This document shows positions 40,800-48,155 of a DNA stretch of 58,499 bases, in pieces. The stretch spans positions 1 to 58,499 of the forward strand of contig CALDLA010000131.1 in NCBI GenBank assembly GCA_937898415.1, in the 5' to 3' direction. Within the stretch, counting starts at the first letter, position 1, and each line of letters starts with the position of its first letter. The position numbers and the translations under genes are program-made. Under the pieces are notes generated by a model. That model had not been told where the DNA came from and searched no databases. It saw only the letters and a list, made by a program, of their open reading frames with translations. The stretch comes from an uncultured Prevotellaceae bacterium (GTDB taxonomy: Bacteria > Bacteroidota > Bacteroidia > Bacteroidales > Bacteroidaceae).

Positions 40800-42721
40800 A
40801 CGCTCTCAACCACTTGACTTTCAAAACCAAACACATCCACAGCCTTGATGCACACCTGGCGATGGGCCTTTCTCGGCACTCTCAGACGAGTCTTATAGAC
40901 ACAATGTAGCGGGTCGTTGTCATTCTCTATATTCTCTCGATAGTCCTGCCAAGTAGAGCGGAAGGTTACACCATCATAATCAGGGTCTATACTCCAGTAT
41001 TCTATCAGCGACAACGGATCACGCACCAACACCTGTTGCAGTTTCTCCTTATCCTTGTCGTCCAAAGGAATATTGTCAGGAGAGAGCAATACGTAGTTTT
41101 CCAATTCCACATCAATTTCATCATTTTCGCCTGCCGATGTAACGACCAAAGGCTTTGCTACCAAGTACTGTAATGAAGAGAAGCGCACCGACTTGTCGTC
41201 TATCAGTTTCTTGTAGCCTTTCTTGGCAAGTTTATCCAATAGGTCAGGTGGAATCACCAATACCTCCACCTTCGATGATTCATACTTCTGAATGGCCTGT
41301 GAAATATCAAAGGCGAAATTCCATCCAAGCACTACTACCTTTTCCCAATCACCACCAAGCAGACTTGCCTTAGCTTCTACTGCTTTGCGGATTGTGGCTG
41401 CTGTCGTTAAGCGATTAGGAGAATCTACCATTACCAATGTTCGCGTACCTTTTATATATCCAAAGTTACGGTCGTTCGTCTGTTCAGGCGTAAAGGGCAG
41501 AGCGCCATAAAGTCCCAAAACTACTTGACTCAGATCGCCCACATGCTTATATCGTTTGTTGTTCTTAAATGCTTCCTTCTGATAGTCGCCAATACTCTGA
41601 TACAAGAATGGTTTCACCTCTTGGTCAATAAAACGCTTTCGCATCACCAACGAGGCAGGCTTGCCAATGTCGCAGGTAATCCATCTTCTTCCCAAACGCT
41701 CAGCTACTGCTGCCGTTGTGCCACTACCTCCAAAGAAGTCGCAAACAAGGTCGCCTTCATTAGAAGAGGCTTTGATGATACGTCCGAGAAGTTTCTCTGG
41801 CTTTTGGGTAGCATAGCCTACTCTTTCTTTGGCTACAGGGTTAACAGGTGGTATATCGTCCCATATTGAATCTACAATATCACCTTCAACTTCATCTAAA
41901 TATATTATACGACTACCACCTCCCGTAGGGTTAACATCATCCCTGTATAATCTTCCATTTTCATCTTTCTTGAAACGCTTAATATATTCTGGAGAATGAG
42001 GTTTATATTGTGTATTCCAAATATATTCTGTATTTTTTGTAAACGAATATATTATATCATGCTTTTGTGGGAATTTCTTAGCGGTTGAACGCTTAAAGCC
42101 AAAGTAAGTCCAAACTATTTCGTTTCTAAAGTAGTCTTTTCCAAAAATCTCATCAAGAATGACTTTTACATAAGCTCCAACATGCCAATCAATATGAACA
42201 TAAATACTACCTTTCTCTGAAAGCATTTCTCTCATAAGCATTAGCCTTGGGCAAATCATTCGAAGGTACGAAATAGTACCTTCTTCCCAAGTATCCGCAT
42301 ACGCAAACTGCTCAATGACCGTTGGCTTCTGCTGAATATCTGTTCCTGGCAAGGAAATCTTTGTTCGATAATCCGCTTTAGAATCAAATGGTGGATCAAT
42401 ATAAATAAGGTCAACCTTACCTCGAAGCGAAGGAAGTCCTGTTTGCGCATCTCCAGCAAGAAGAGCCTGCATAGCCAAGAGATTATCACCATAGATAAGG
42501 CGGTTCATCCATTCTCCATTTCCGCCAGCCATATTGAAGGCATTGGGAATCTGAGGCGTACTGCCCTTGAACAGTCCACTCACATCCTTACTCGGCAACA
42601 CCAGTTCATTGGTCTGCAAACCAATCTGCGTACCACTACTTAACCGCTCCAATATCTGTGCAGCCTCACGTCTGCCCTCGCTCACAATTCGGGGCAGCTC
42701 CTCAATTAACGATTTAGCCAT
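40796..42721 (-). CDS. mod: Type III R-M modification methyltransferase Mod
   Basis: A 641-residue adenine-N6 methyltransferase of the beta class. The catalytic motif IDPPF is at residues 108-112 and the SAM-binding motif FFGGSGTT at about 329-336, in the order DPPY, recognition domain, FxGxG typical of type III Mod. The recognition region lies between them (about 120-300), and a long C-terminal part of about 290 residues follows. No simple-sequence repeat for phase variation is seen in the coding region. Transcription probably starts near 43000, giving a structured leader of about 280 nt. Confidence 0.95.
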   Translation of the reverse strand: MAKSLIEELPRIVSEGRREAAQILERLSSGTQIGLQTNELVLPSKDVSGLFKGSTPQIPNAFNMAGGNGEWMNRLIYGDNLLAMQALLAGDAQTGLPSLRGKVDLIYIDPPFDSKADYRTKISLPGTDIQQKPTVIEQFAYADTWEEGTISYLRMICPRLMLMREMLSEKGSIYVHIDWHVGAYVKVILDEIFGKDYFRNEIVWTYFGFKRSTAKKFPQKHDIIYSFTKNTEYIWNTQYKPHSPEYIKRFKKDENGRLYRDDVNPTGGGSRIIYLDEVEGDIVDSIWDDIPPVNPVAKERVGYATQKPEKLLGRIIKASSNEGDLVCDFFGGSGTTAAVAERLGRRWITCDIGKPASLVMRKRFIDQEVKPFLYQSIGDYQKEAFKNNKRYKHVGDLSQVVLGLYGALPFTPEQTNDRNFGYIKGTRTLVMVDSPNRLTTAATIRKAVEAKASLLGGDWEKVVVLGWNFAFDISQAIQKYESSKVEVLVIPPDLLDKLAKKGYKKLIDDKSVRFSSLQYLVAKPLVVTSAGENDEIDVELENYVLLSPDNIPLDDKDKEKLQQVLVRDPLSLIEYWSIDPDYDGVTFRSTWQDYRENIENDNDPLHCVYKTRLRVPRKAHRQVCIKAVDVFGFESQVVESV

Positions 42722-42735
42722 GTAGCATTATAGTT

Positions 42736-42882
42736 TTATAATGCGTCGGGCCAATAAACAAATGTTCCCACAAGTACAGACATAAAACGTGGACGCTCTC
42801 GCTGTCCAACGTTCAAGGTACTTGCAGGAAACCTAAATACAGAAAACAGGAAAACGCCCACTATACCAGTAGGCGTTACCAT
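42736..42882 (-). CDS. 48-residue small ORF in the mod leader
   Basis: Starts ATG at 42882 and ends 14 bp before the mod start codon. It reads MVTPTGIVGVFLFSVFRFPA, then a middle part with NVGQRERPRF, and ends WPDAL. It overlaps the strong inverted repeat at 42808-42925, so its translation would disturb that structure. It may be a leader peptide or chance; the position just ahead of mod is the main argument for it. Confidence 0.35.
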   Translation of the reverse strand: MVTPTGIVGVFLFSVFRFPASTLNVGQRERPRFMSVLVGTFVYWPDAL

Positions 42883-42925
42883 TATTACTGTATTTGTTCT
42901 TTCCACCTGCAAGTTTCTGAACGTT
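42808..42925 (-). promoter_or_regulatory. Extended inverted repeat in the mod leader
   Basis: Nested complementary segments: AACGTTCA (42808-42815) with TGAACGTT (42918-42925), CTTGCAGG (42821-42828) with CCTGCAAG (42906-42913), AAATACAG (42835-42842) with CTGTATTT (42888-42895), and an inner hairpin AACGCCCACT/AGTAGGCGTT (42853-42877). Together they give a rod-like RNA of 118 nt with internal bulges, in the 5' leader of mod-res. Confidence 0.75.
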
Positions 42926-42949
42926 TTGAATAATAGCCAACGCTAATGT

Positions 42950-42967
42950 TTAACCCACGAAAGTCAT
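42950..42967 (-). other. Five-codon upstream ORF with a strong Shine-Dalgarno
   Basis: Minus strand GGAGGTG (42973-42979) lies 5 nt before an ATG that reads MTFVG then stop. Good Shine-Dalgarno sites are rare in this window, so the pair is notable near the 5' end of the mod leader. No function can be assigned. Confidence 0.4.
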
Positions 42968-43006
42968 ACCGGCACCTCCGCTGAGGCTCGTCGCCGATAC
43001 TTGCTG

Positions 43007-43014
43007 CAAAGATA
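43007..43014 (-). promoter_or_regulatory. -7 promoter box TATCTTTG of the mod-res leader
   Basis: Minus-strand TATCTTTG, about 286 bp before the mod start codon. It would place the whole structured region 42736-43000 in the transcript. Confidence 0.6.
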
Positions 43015-43171
43015 GGAAAAGAAAATGAAATACGAAAGGAATTTGCAATTATTTTTATCGGAAGCCTCGCTACCTGCCACCTACAGGCCCACTACCCAAC
43101 GGGTAGCGCGCCTTTACCCAGCACCAGTGAAATCAGAAAAAGTCATTCCATTGCTTTGAACTTCATTGCGG

Positions 43172-43257
43172 TTAGAGCTAATAGGGGAGTTGGCTCGAGC
43201 CAAAAGGGGTTTTGGCTCGAGCTAAATGGGGTTTTGGCTCGAGCCAAAATTTTGGGG
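43172..43257. repeat. 22-bp tandem array with palindromic XhoI-type core
   Basis: Three head-to-tail units start at 43190, 43212 and 43234. Each has the palindrome TTGGCTCGAGCCAA (or the near-palindrome ending CTAA) followed by AAGGGGTT or a variant. A degenerate, shortened unit (43172-43189) precedes them. The palindrome centres are exactly 22 bp apart. Noncoding; it lies between the mod-res promoter and the 3' end of the Rpn gene. Confidence 0.9.
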
Positions 43258-43276
43258 TATTTTTGACTTCGTCGTC

Positions 43277-43334
43277 ATTTATTAATAAATAGCACGCTAC
43301 TTATTAATAATTTGCATGCTATTTATTAATAAAC
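43277..43334. repeat. Three AT-rich palindromes at 22-bp spacing
   Basis: ATTTATTAATAAAT (43277-43290), a variant ACTTATTAATAATT (43299-43312) and ATTTATTAATAAAC (43321-43334). Centres are exactly 22 bp apart; between them is the near-repeat AGCACGCTA / TTGCATGCTA. The spacing matches the GC-rich array 43 bp to the left. Confidence 0.9.
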
Positions 43335-43375
43335 GCAATTTCAGACAGAGACAGTATCTCTCCCCATGATTTCAT

Positions 43376-44275
43376 TTATAGATGTTGTATCTCTTCTATA
43401 CTCAGCCCCGTGATGTCAGCGATGACATCACGGGTGATGCCCTTCTGCTTCATCTTGCGGGCGTTCTCACGATTCGCCTCCTCGCGACCTTTCTTTTCTC
43501 CTTTAATATAAGCGGTATCCAGCGTGCTTGTATAGTCCCAATACTCCTTCAGGCTCGTCTCATACTGGTGACGTTCAATCTCGTTGTATTGGGATATCTC
43601 GGCCTGCTTGAAGAGTTTCTTGAAGATGCGGTCTTGAAGGGCCTTCGGGCGTTCGAGCAGACGGGCAAGGTTGCATAGCACGAACATCCACTTGTCGAAC
43701 ATCGTCACCAGCTCGTCCTCGGTCTTATTGAACTTCGGCATTTCAAGGTAGACGAAGGTCAACTTGTCGTAAAACACATGGTTGTCCTCAACGTCCTTCA
43801 ACTTGATTTCGTGACGGTAACTGTCGGCGGGATATTCATTGTTAGGGAACTCAAAGTTAAGGATGCCGACGGTGTAGACATTCTCCAGATGATAGTCCCA
43901 TTTACCCTTAGGAGCCTGCTGGCGGATGGGTGTGGTGGCGTAATAGACGCTGCGATCCTTGAAGTAAGATTGCTCGGCCTTCTGCATCTCGACGATGAAA
44001 CGGCTGCCGTCCTTGGTCTTGCAGTAGACATCAAAGATGGAACGGCGGTCACCGTAACCGTCGCCGAGATTCTCGCTGTTCAGGTACTCCACCTCAGTAA
44101 TTTCCTTCTTGCTGTCGTCGAGCAGCGCGTTCAGGAAACTCATCAGCAGGTCTTTGTTCATCTCCGTTCCGAAGAGCTTCTTGAAACCGAAATCGGTGTA
44201 GGGATTGATGAATCGCTCGCGACCCGTCAGTACCTCGTTCAGTGTCTCGCCATGTTCCTTCATCATGTCTGCCAT
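43376..44275 (-). CDS. Rpn family recombination-promoting nuclease/putative transposase
   Basis: A 299-residue PD-(D/E)XK protein of the Rpn type, a family tied to RecA-independent recombination and formerly labelled transposase. N-terminal RFINPYTDFGFKKLFGTE is diagnostic. The nuclease core is FDVYCKTKDGSRFIVEMQ, with Asp and the E-x-Q pair. The C-terminal part has the KGEKKGREE...ENARKMKQKG helix and ends with DITGLSIEEIQHL, a typical tail. Start at ATG 44275, because the longer frame runs through the promoter. No terminal inverted repeats were found, so it is not a complete insertion sequence. Confidence 0.9.
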   Translation of the reverse strand: MADMMKEHGETLNEVLTGRERFINPYTDFGFKKLFGTEMNKDLLMSFLNALLDDSKKEITEVEYLNSENLGDGYGDRRSIFDVYCKTKDGSRFIVEMQKAEQSYFKDRSVYYATTPIRQQAPKGKWDYHLENVYTVGILNFEFPNNEYPADSYRHEIKLKDVEDNHVFYDKLTFVYLEMPKFNKTEDELVTMFDKWMFVLCNLARLLERPKALQDRIFKKLFKQAEISQYNEIERHQYETSLKEYWDYTSTLDTAYIKGEKKGREEANRENARKMKQKGITRDVIADITGLSIEEIQHL

Positions 44276-44351
44276 TATTGTAACACTATTTGTTTCATTC
44301 TCAAATATTATACCACCAGCCGCACACGAGTGAGCCAGTTTGCTTTGCGTG

Positions 44352-44359
44352 CAAAGATA
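44352..44359 (-). promoter_or_regulatory. -7 promoter box TATCTTTG of the Rpn gene
   Basis: Minus-strand TATCTTTG, 76 bp upstream of the chosen start at 44275. Confidence 0.6.
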
Positions 44360-44567
44360 GTGAATATAATTGAAAGTTCCAAATAAATGGGCAAAAAATT
44401 CCTTGGATAGGGCTTCGTGGGTGCAAGAGCCTATGTTGCCGGGGCAAAGGACATAGGTGAACTCGTTTTTGCCTATACGCAAAATCAATCGGGCATCAGC
44501 GTTAAAAGTAGACACACAGGCAAAGCACTTTTTCGCTTTTTTTCTTGGAGGTTTCCAAAATAATAAT

Positions 44568-44575
44568 TATCTTTG
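44568..44575 (+). promoter_or_regulatory. -7 promoter box TATCTTTG
   Basis: TATCTTTG, 39 bp before the ATG at 44615. Probably drives the secreted protein and the DUF6055 gene. Confidence 0.65.
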
Positions 44576-44614
44576 CCGACGGAGCGGAAAAGACCCGTTC
44601 GTCAGAAAAGAATT

Positions 44615-45655
44615 ATGCGTATGAAGAAATTGTTATTGTTGCTGACGCTGTTGCCCCTGATGGCGCAGGCGCAGACCAGCCGGATCACTACGCTGCAGAG
44701 TGCGCGCAACTTGGCCATCAGCGACGGACAGAAAACCAGTAACCACTTGCTGACAAGTGGCGAGAGCGTCGTGCTACGTTTCAAGGACGGCCAGCTGATT
44801 GCGGAGAACGATACGCTGAAACTGGAGTCGGCCAGTCTGCGCCTGAAGTCGCTGCCGCGCTTTGCGATGGATGAGGATAGCACGGCCTTTAATAATAAGT
44901 ATAGTGTGGACTTCGGACTGCTGGCCCTGCGCCGTTCGCTGAACGTAGGACAGTGGAACAGCATCGTCATCCCCGTTTCGCTCACTGGCAGTCAGCTGCG
45001 CGACGCCTTTGGTGAGGAGGCACAATTGGCTGTGTTCACAAGGGTGACGGACGGGACGATACCCACGGTGGAGCTGGAGAGCATCGACCTGCAGACCAAC
45101 GAGGTGGTGCTGACGGCTAACCAGCACTACCTGCTGAAACCGTCGCGTACACCGGATGTGGCCGAGGGGCACCAGACCTCTGTGGCTTACGGCACTACCA
45201 AGGTGTCGGGGCCGGTCTATGCCATTGCGGGTGTGACCATGGAGAGCGGACAGACGCCCAAGTACCTGTCCATGCGCTCTGATGACCGTCAGACAACCAT
45301 CCGTATCCGTGGCAGCTACAGCAGCCATGAGGTTTCGGTGGTTGCCAATCCCCGCTATGTCCTGAGCGATGAGGGATACTTCAGCCTGTTGACAGAGAAC
45401 ATCACCCAGAAAGGATTTCGCAGTTATGTGGAGGATGCCGGCAGTGAGCATCCTGCCTATGTGCGCTTCTATATTGACGGCGTGGCTGAGGACGTGAGCG
45501 ACCCGACAGGAATTAGCGCTGCGCTAGTGAATAGTGAAGGAGTGAAGAGTAAAGGAGTGAAGAGTGACAAGATGTACGACCTGCAGGGACGTCGCGTGGC
45601 CCAGCCTGCAAGGGGTCTTTACATTGTCGGAGGAAAGAAAGTAATCATCAAGTGA
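44615..45655 (+). CDS. Secreted protein with GxWS-type module and C-terminal tag
   Basis: A 346-residue exported protein (signal peptide ends LMAQAQ). After a beta-rich N-terminal part comes a module beginning NVGQWNSIVIPVSLTGSQLRDAFGEEAQLAVFTRV, written here in one span of the type seen as NAGEWSTICLPF...LKAAFGDD in the 2164-residue protein at 51646-58140. The end is MYDLQGRRVAQPARGLYIVGGKK, the sorting-type tag. Between them is a simple-repeat linker (NSEGVKSKGVKSD). No enzyme motif seen. The DUF6055 peptidase gene starts 4 bp later, so the two are co-expressed. Confidence 0.75.
   Translation: MRMKKLLLLLTLLPLMAQAQTSRITTLQSARNLAISDGQKTSNHLLTSGESVVLRFKDGQLIAENDTLKLESASLRLKSLPRFAMDEDSTAFNNKYSVDFGLLALRRSLNVGQWNSIVIPVSLTGSQLRDAFGEEAQLAVFTRVTDGTIPTVELESIDLQTNEVVLTANQHYLLKPSRTPDVAEGHQTSVAYGTTKVSGPVYAIAGVTMESGQTPKYLSMRSDDRQTTIRIRGSYSSHEVSVVANPRYVLSDEGYFSLLTENITQKGFRSYVEDAGSEHPAYVRFYIDGVAEDVSDPTGISAALVNSEGVKSKGVKSDKMYDLQGRRVAQPARGLYIVGGKKVIIK
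45524..45568 (+). repeat. In-frame simple repeat in the linker before the tag
   Basis: CTAGTGAATAGTGAA is followed by two 15-bp units, GGAGTGAAGAGTAAA and GGAGTGAAGAGTGAC. All are multiples of three, so slippage would change linker length without breaking the frame. The first 15 bp also occur at 51775-51789 on the other strand, encoding the same LVNSE. Confidence 0.8.
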
Positions 45656-45659
45656 GACA

Positions 45660-47228
45660 ATGAAAAGGATTCTATATATCATCACATTAGTGACGGCCTT
45701 CGGTGAGATGAGGGCACAGGACACGCTGTGGATACGCTACGATAACCGCTTTCAGGCCAACAGGGAGGTGGATATCAAGGGAGCCGACTCCCTGGAAGTG
45801 AAGGGCGGACAACTGAAGGTTTATCTGAATGACGGGAAGACAAGGTCGGCAACGCTGACAGTAGATAAGTCAACGGCGGTCTTCACCAACCCTGGCCGTT
45901 ACCTGCTGAAGCCTAACACCTACAGCGGCACGAACTACGAGAACACATCAGCCAAGGAGGGCTACAACTTCGCCCACTCCATGGAGAGTGAGCACTTCGT
46001 GGTGTTCTGGGACGTGCGTTACGGCTCGAACTATGCCAAGATACAATATCCTGGCGACGGCAACGTGGCCAATGCGAAGACCGTGCTCGACATTGCTGAG
46101 AAGTGCTGGAAGATGTATGTGGACGAACTGGGCTTTGTGGTTCCTGGACAGTCGACGACTGATAAGTATAAGATACAGCTCTACATCCCCTATCAGAAAG
46201 ACTGGCGCGCCGATGCCTCGGGCACCGACGGTCAGGAGGCATCAGGTAAGTGGAGCATGACGGGCATCGGCCATTTCAACCCCTGGGCAGCCGTTGCACG
46301 CAGCGGACACACCGTGGCCCACGAGGTGGGGCACACCTTCCAGTACCTTGTCTCTGCCGACTTGGGCACCGATGCCGCTAGTCACTACGACCGCGGATGG
46401 CGATGGGGATGGGGCGGCGGCAACGACAACAGCTGGTGGGAGAGCTGCGCCGACTGGCAGGCCTACCAGATATTCCCCGACCGTCAGTTTACTGACGGCG
46501 AGTACTTCGAGCAGCACCTGAACCAGCACTACCTGAACCTGCTACACGAGGACTGGCGCTACGCCTGCTGCTACATCCACGACTGGTGGGCCATGAAGTA
46601 CGGCCGTAGCTTCATCGGACGGATGTGGCGCGAGACGAAGCCCAGCGAAGACCCCATCCAGACCTATATCCGCATGAACCGGCTGACGCAGGCAAAGTTC
46701 TGCGACGAGCTGATGGAAGGCTACATGCGCATGGCCACCTGGGATATCGACGGCGTGCGCGACCGTGCCAAGCACCGCATCGGCCAGCACAAGAACTTCC
46801 TGAAGGCTGAGGATGCCACGAACCGTATCTACACCACGCAGCCCGCCACCTGCATCCAGAACTACGGCTACCACATCACCAAGCTGCAGCGTCCGGCCGC
46901 CGGCACCGTGGTCAAGGCCCACTTCACGGGACTGACCGATGCCGAGGGCTACAAGTATGTCTATAAAGACCGTGCCGGATGGCGCTATGCCTTCGTAGCC
47001 ATGAGCAGCGACGGCACCCGCACCTACGGCGAGGTGATGGCCGACAAGGAAGGAACGGCCGAACTGACCGTCCCCGAGAAATGCAGCTACCTGTTCTTCG
47101 TCGTCATGGGGGCCCCCACCAAGCACTGGTCGCACCCCTGGACCAGTGGCAAGGCCAGCAGCACGTGGTCGCAGAACGACGAACAGTGGCCCTATCGCGT
47201 ACAGTTTGAACAGACAAAACCGCTCTGA
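45660..47228 (+). CDS. Secreted DUF6055-type metallopeptidase
   Basis: A 522-residue exported protein. Signal peptide MKRILYIITLVTAFGEMRAQ. A beta region of about 80 residues precedes the DUF6055 domain, which starts near SMESEHFVVFWDVRYGSNY. The zinc site HEVGH is at residues 221-225, followed by a Trp/Gly-rich stretch (GWRWGWGGGNDNSWWESCADWQAYQ) with an Asp/Glu-rich second part. Family members resemble gluzincins, but substrates are unknown; proteolysis of host or dietary glycoproteins is a guess. No sorting tag is seen at its own C-terminus. Confidence 0.8.
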   Translation: MKRILYIITLVTAFGEMRAQDTLWIRYDNRFQANREVDIKGADSLEVKGGQLKVYLNDGKTRSATLTVDKSTAVFTNPGRYLLKPNTYSGTNYENTSAKEGYNFAHSMESEHFVVFWDVRYGSNYAKIQYPGDGNVANAKTVLDIAEKCWKMYVDELGFVVPGQSTTDKYKIQLYIPYQKDWRADASGTDGQEASGKWSMTGIGHFNPWAAVARSGHTVAHEVGHTFQYLVSADLGTDAASHYDRGWRWGWGGGNDNSWWESCADWQAYQIFPDRQFTDGEYFEQHLNQHYLNLLHEDWRYACCYIHDWWAMKYGRSFIGRMWRETKPSEDPIQTYIRMNRLTQAKFCDELMEGYMRMATWDIDGVRDRAKHRIGQHKNFLKAEDATNRIYTTQPATCIQNYGYHITKLQRPAAGTVVKAHFTGLTDAEGYKYVYKDRAGWRYAFVAMSSDGTRTYGEVMADKEGTAELTVPEKCSYLFFVVMGAPTKHWSHPWTSGKASSTWSQNDEQWPYRVQFEQTKPL

Positions 47229-47273
47229 CAGCGGAAAACATATTATTTAATAACTAATTTAATAAACAAAATT

Positions 47274-48077
47274 ATGACAAACCTGTTTTCATTAGAGGGT
47301 AAGAACGCCTGGATTACCGGTGCCTCTTACGGTATTGGCTTCAACATTGCCAAGGCCTTCGTGGCTGCCGGTGCCAAGACCATCATCTTCAACGACATCA
47401 ACGAGGCTGCCCTGCAGCGCGGCTTGGACAACTACAAGGAGGCCGGCATCCAGAACGTCAAGGGCTATGTCTGCGACGTCACCAACGAAGAAGCCGTCAA
47501 GGACCTGGTCAACAAGATTCACGAGGAGGTGGGACAGATTGATATCCTGGTCAACAATGCCGGTATCATCAAGCGTATCCCCATGCACGAGATGAAGCGC
47601 GCCGAGTTCCAGCAGGTCATCGACATCGACCTCGTCGGACCGTTCATCTGCTCCAGTGCCGTCATTCCTGAGATGATGGAGCGCCGCGAGGGTAAGATCA
47701 TCAACATCTGCTCGATGATGTCTGAGCTGGGTCGCGAGACCGTCAGCGCCTACGCTGCCGCCAAAGGTGGCCTGAAGATGCTCACAAGAAATATCTGCTC
47801 GGAGTATGGTGAGTATAACATCCAGTGCAACGGCATCGGCCCAGGCTATATCGCCACACCGCAGACCGCTCCGCTCCGCGAGCGCCAGCCCGACGGCAGC
47901 CGCCATCCGTTCGACTCGTTCATCTGTGCCAAGACGCCGGCAGGCCGCTGGCTCGACCCGTCAGAGTTAGGTGGTCCCGCTGTGTTCCTGGCCTCACACG
48001 CCAGTGACGCCGTCAACGGGCATGTGCTCTACGTCGACGGCGGCATTCTGGCTTATATCGGCAAACAGCCGAAGTAA
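47274..48077 (+). CDS. Short-chain dehydrogenase, gluconate 5-dehydrogenase-like
   Basis: A 267-residue classical SDR. The NAD(P) loop TGASYGIG is at residues 16-23, NNAG at about 92, and the catalytic Ser...Tyr...Lys set is in SMMSELGRETVSAYAAAKGG. Best match by eye is the gluconate 5-dehydrogenase/KduD branch used in Bacteroidetes for hexuronate and keto-gluconate metabolism. No kduI or other uronate gene lies beside it, so the pathway assignment is uncertain. Monocistronic with a strong terminator. Confidence 0.88.
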   Translation: MTNLFSLEGKNAWITGASYGIGFNIAKAFVAAGAKTIIFNDINEAALQRGLDNYKEAGIQNVKGYVCDVTNEEAVKDLVNKIHEEVGQIDILVNNAGIIKRIPMHEMKRAEFQQVIDIDLVGPFICSSAVIPEMMERREGKIINICSMMSELGRETVSAYAAAKGGLKMLTRNICSEYGEYNIQCNGIGPGYIATPQTAPLRERQPDGSRHPFDSFICAKTPAGRWLDPSELGGPAVFLASHASDAVNGHVLYVDGGILAYIGKQPK

Positions 48078-48097
48078 AACGTTGCTTACCTAATAAG

Positions 48098-48152
48098 AAA
48101 GCCCGAAATGCATTGCAGCCTGCAATAGGTCAGCTGCCGCATTTCGGGCTTT
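48098..48152. terminator. Branched terminator after the SDR gene
   Basis: Outer 14-bp stem AAAGCCCGAAATGC/GCATTTCGGGCTTT encloses a second small hairpin (ATTGCAG/CTGCAAT). It lies between convergent genes and ends in T-runs both ways, so it can serve the SDR gene and the histidine-kinase-like gene. Confidence 0.85.
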
Positions 48153-48155
48153 CGT

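Noticed and set aside
42808..42925. 6S RNA, SRP RNA or tmRNA gene
   Set aside because: It forms a long hairpin, but I see no SRP GGAA-type loop, no tRNA-like ends of tmRNA and no clear 6S central bubble; it is better described as a leader structure.
43376..44515. Complete insertion sequence around the Rpn gene
   Set aside because: No terminal inverted repeats or target duplications are visible, and Rpn-type proteins usually occur as single genes.
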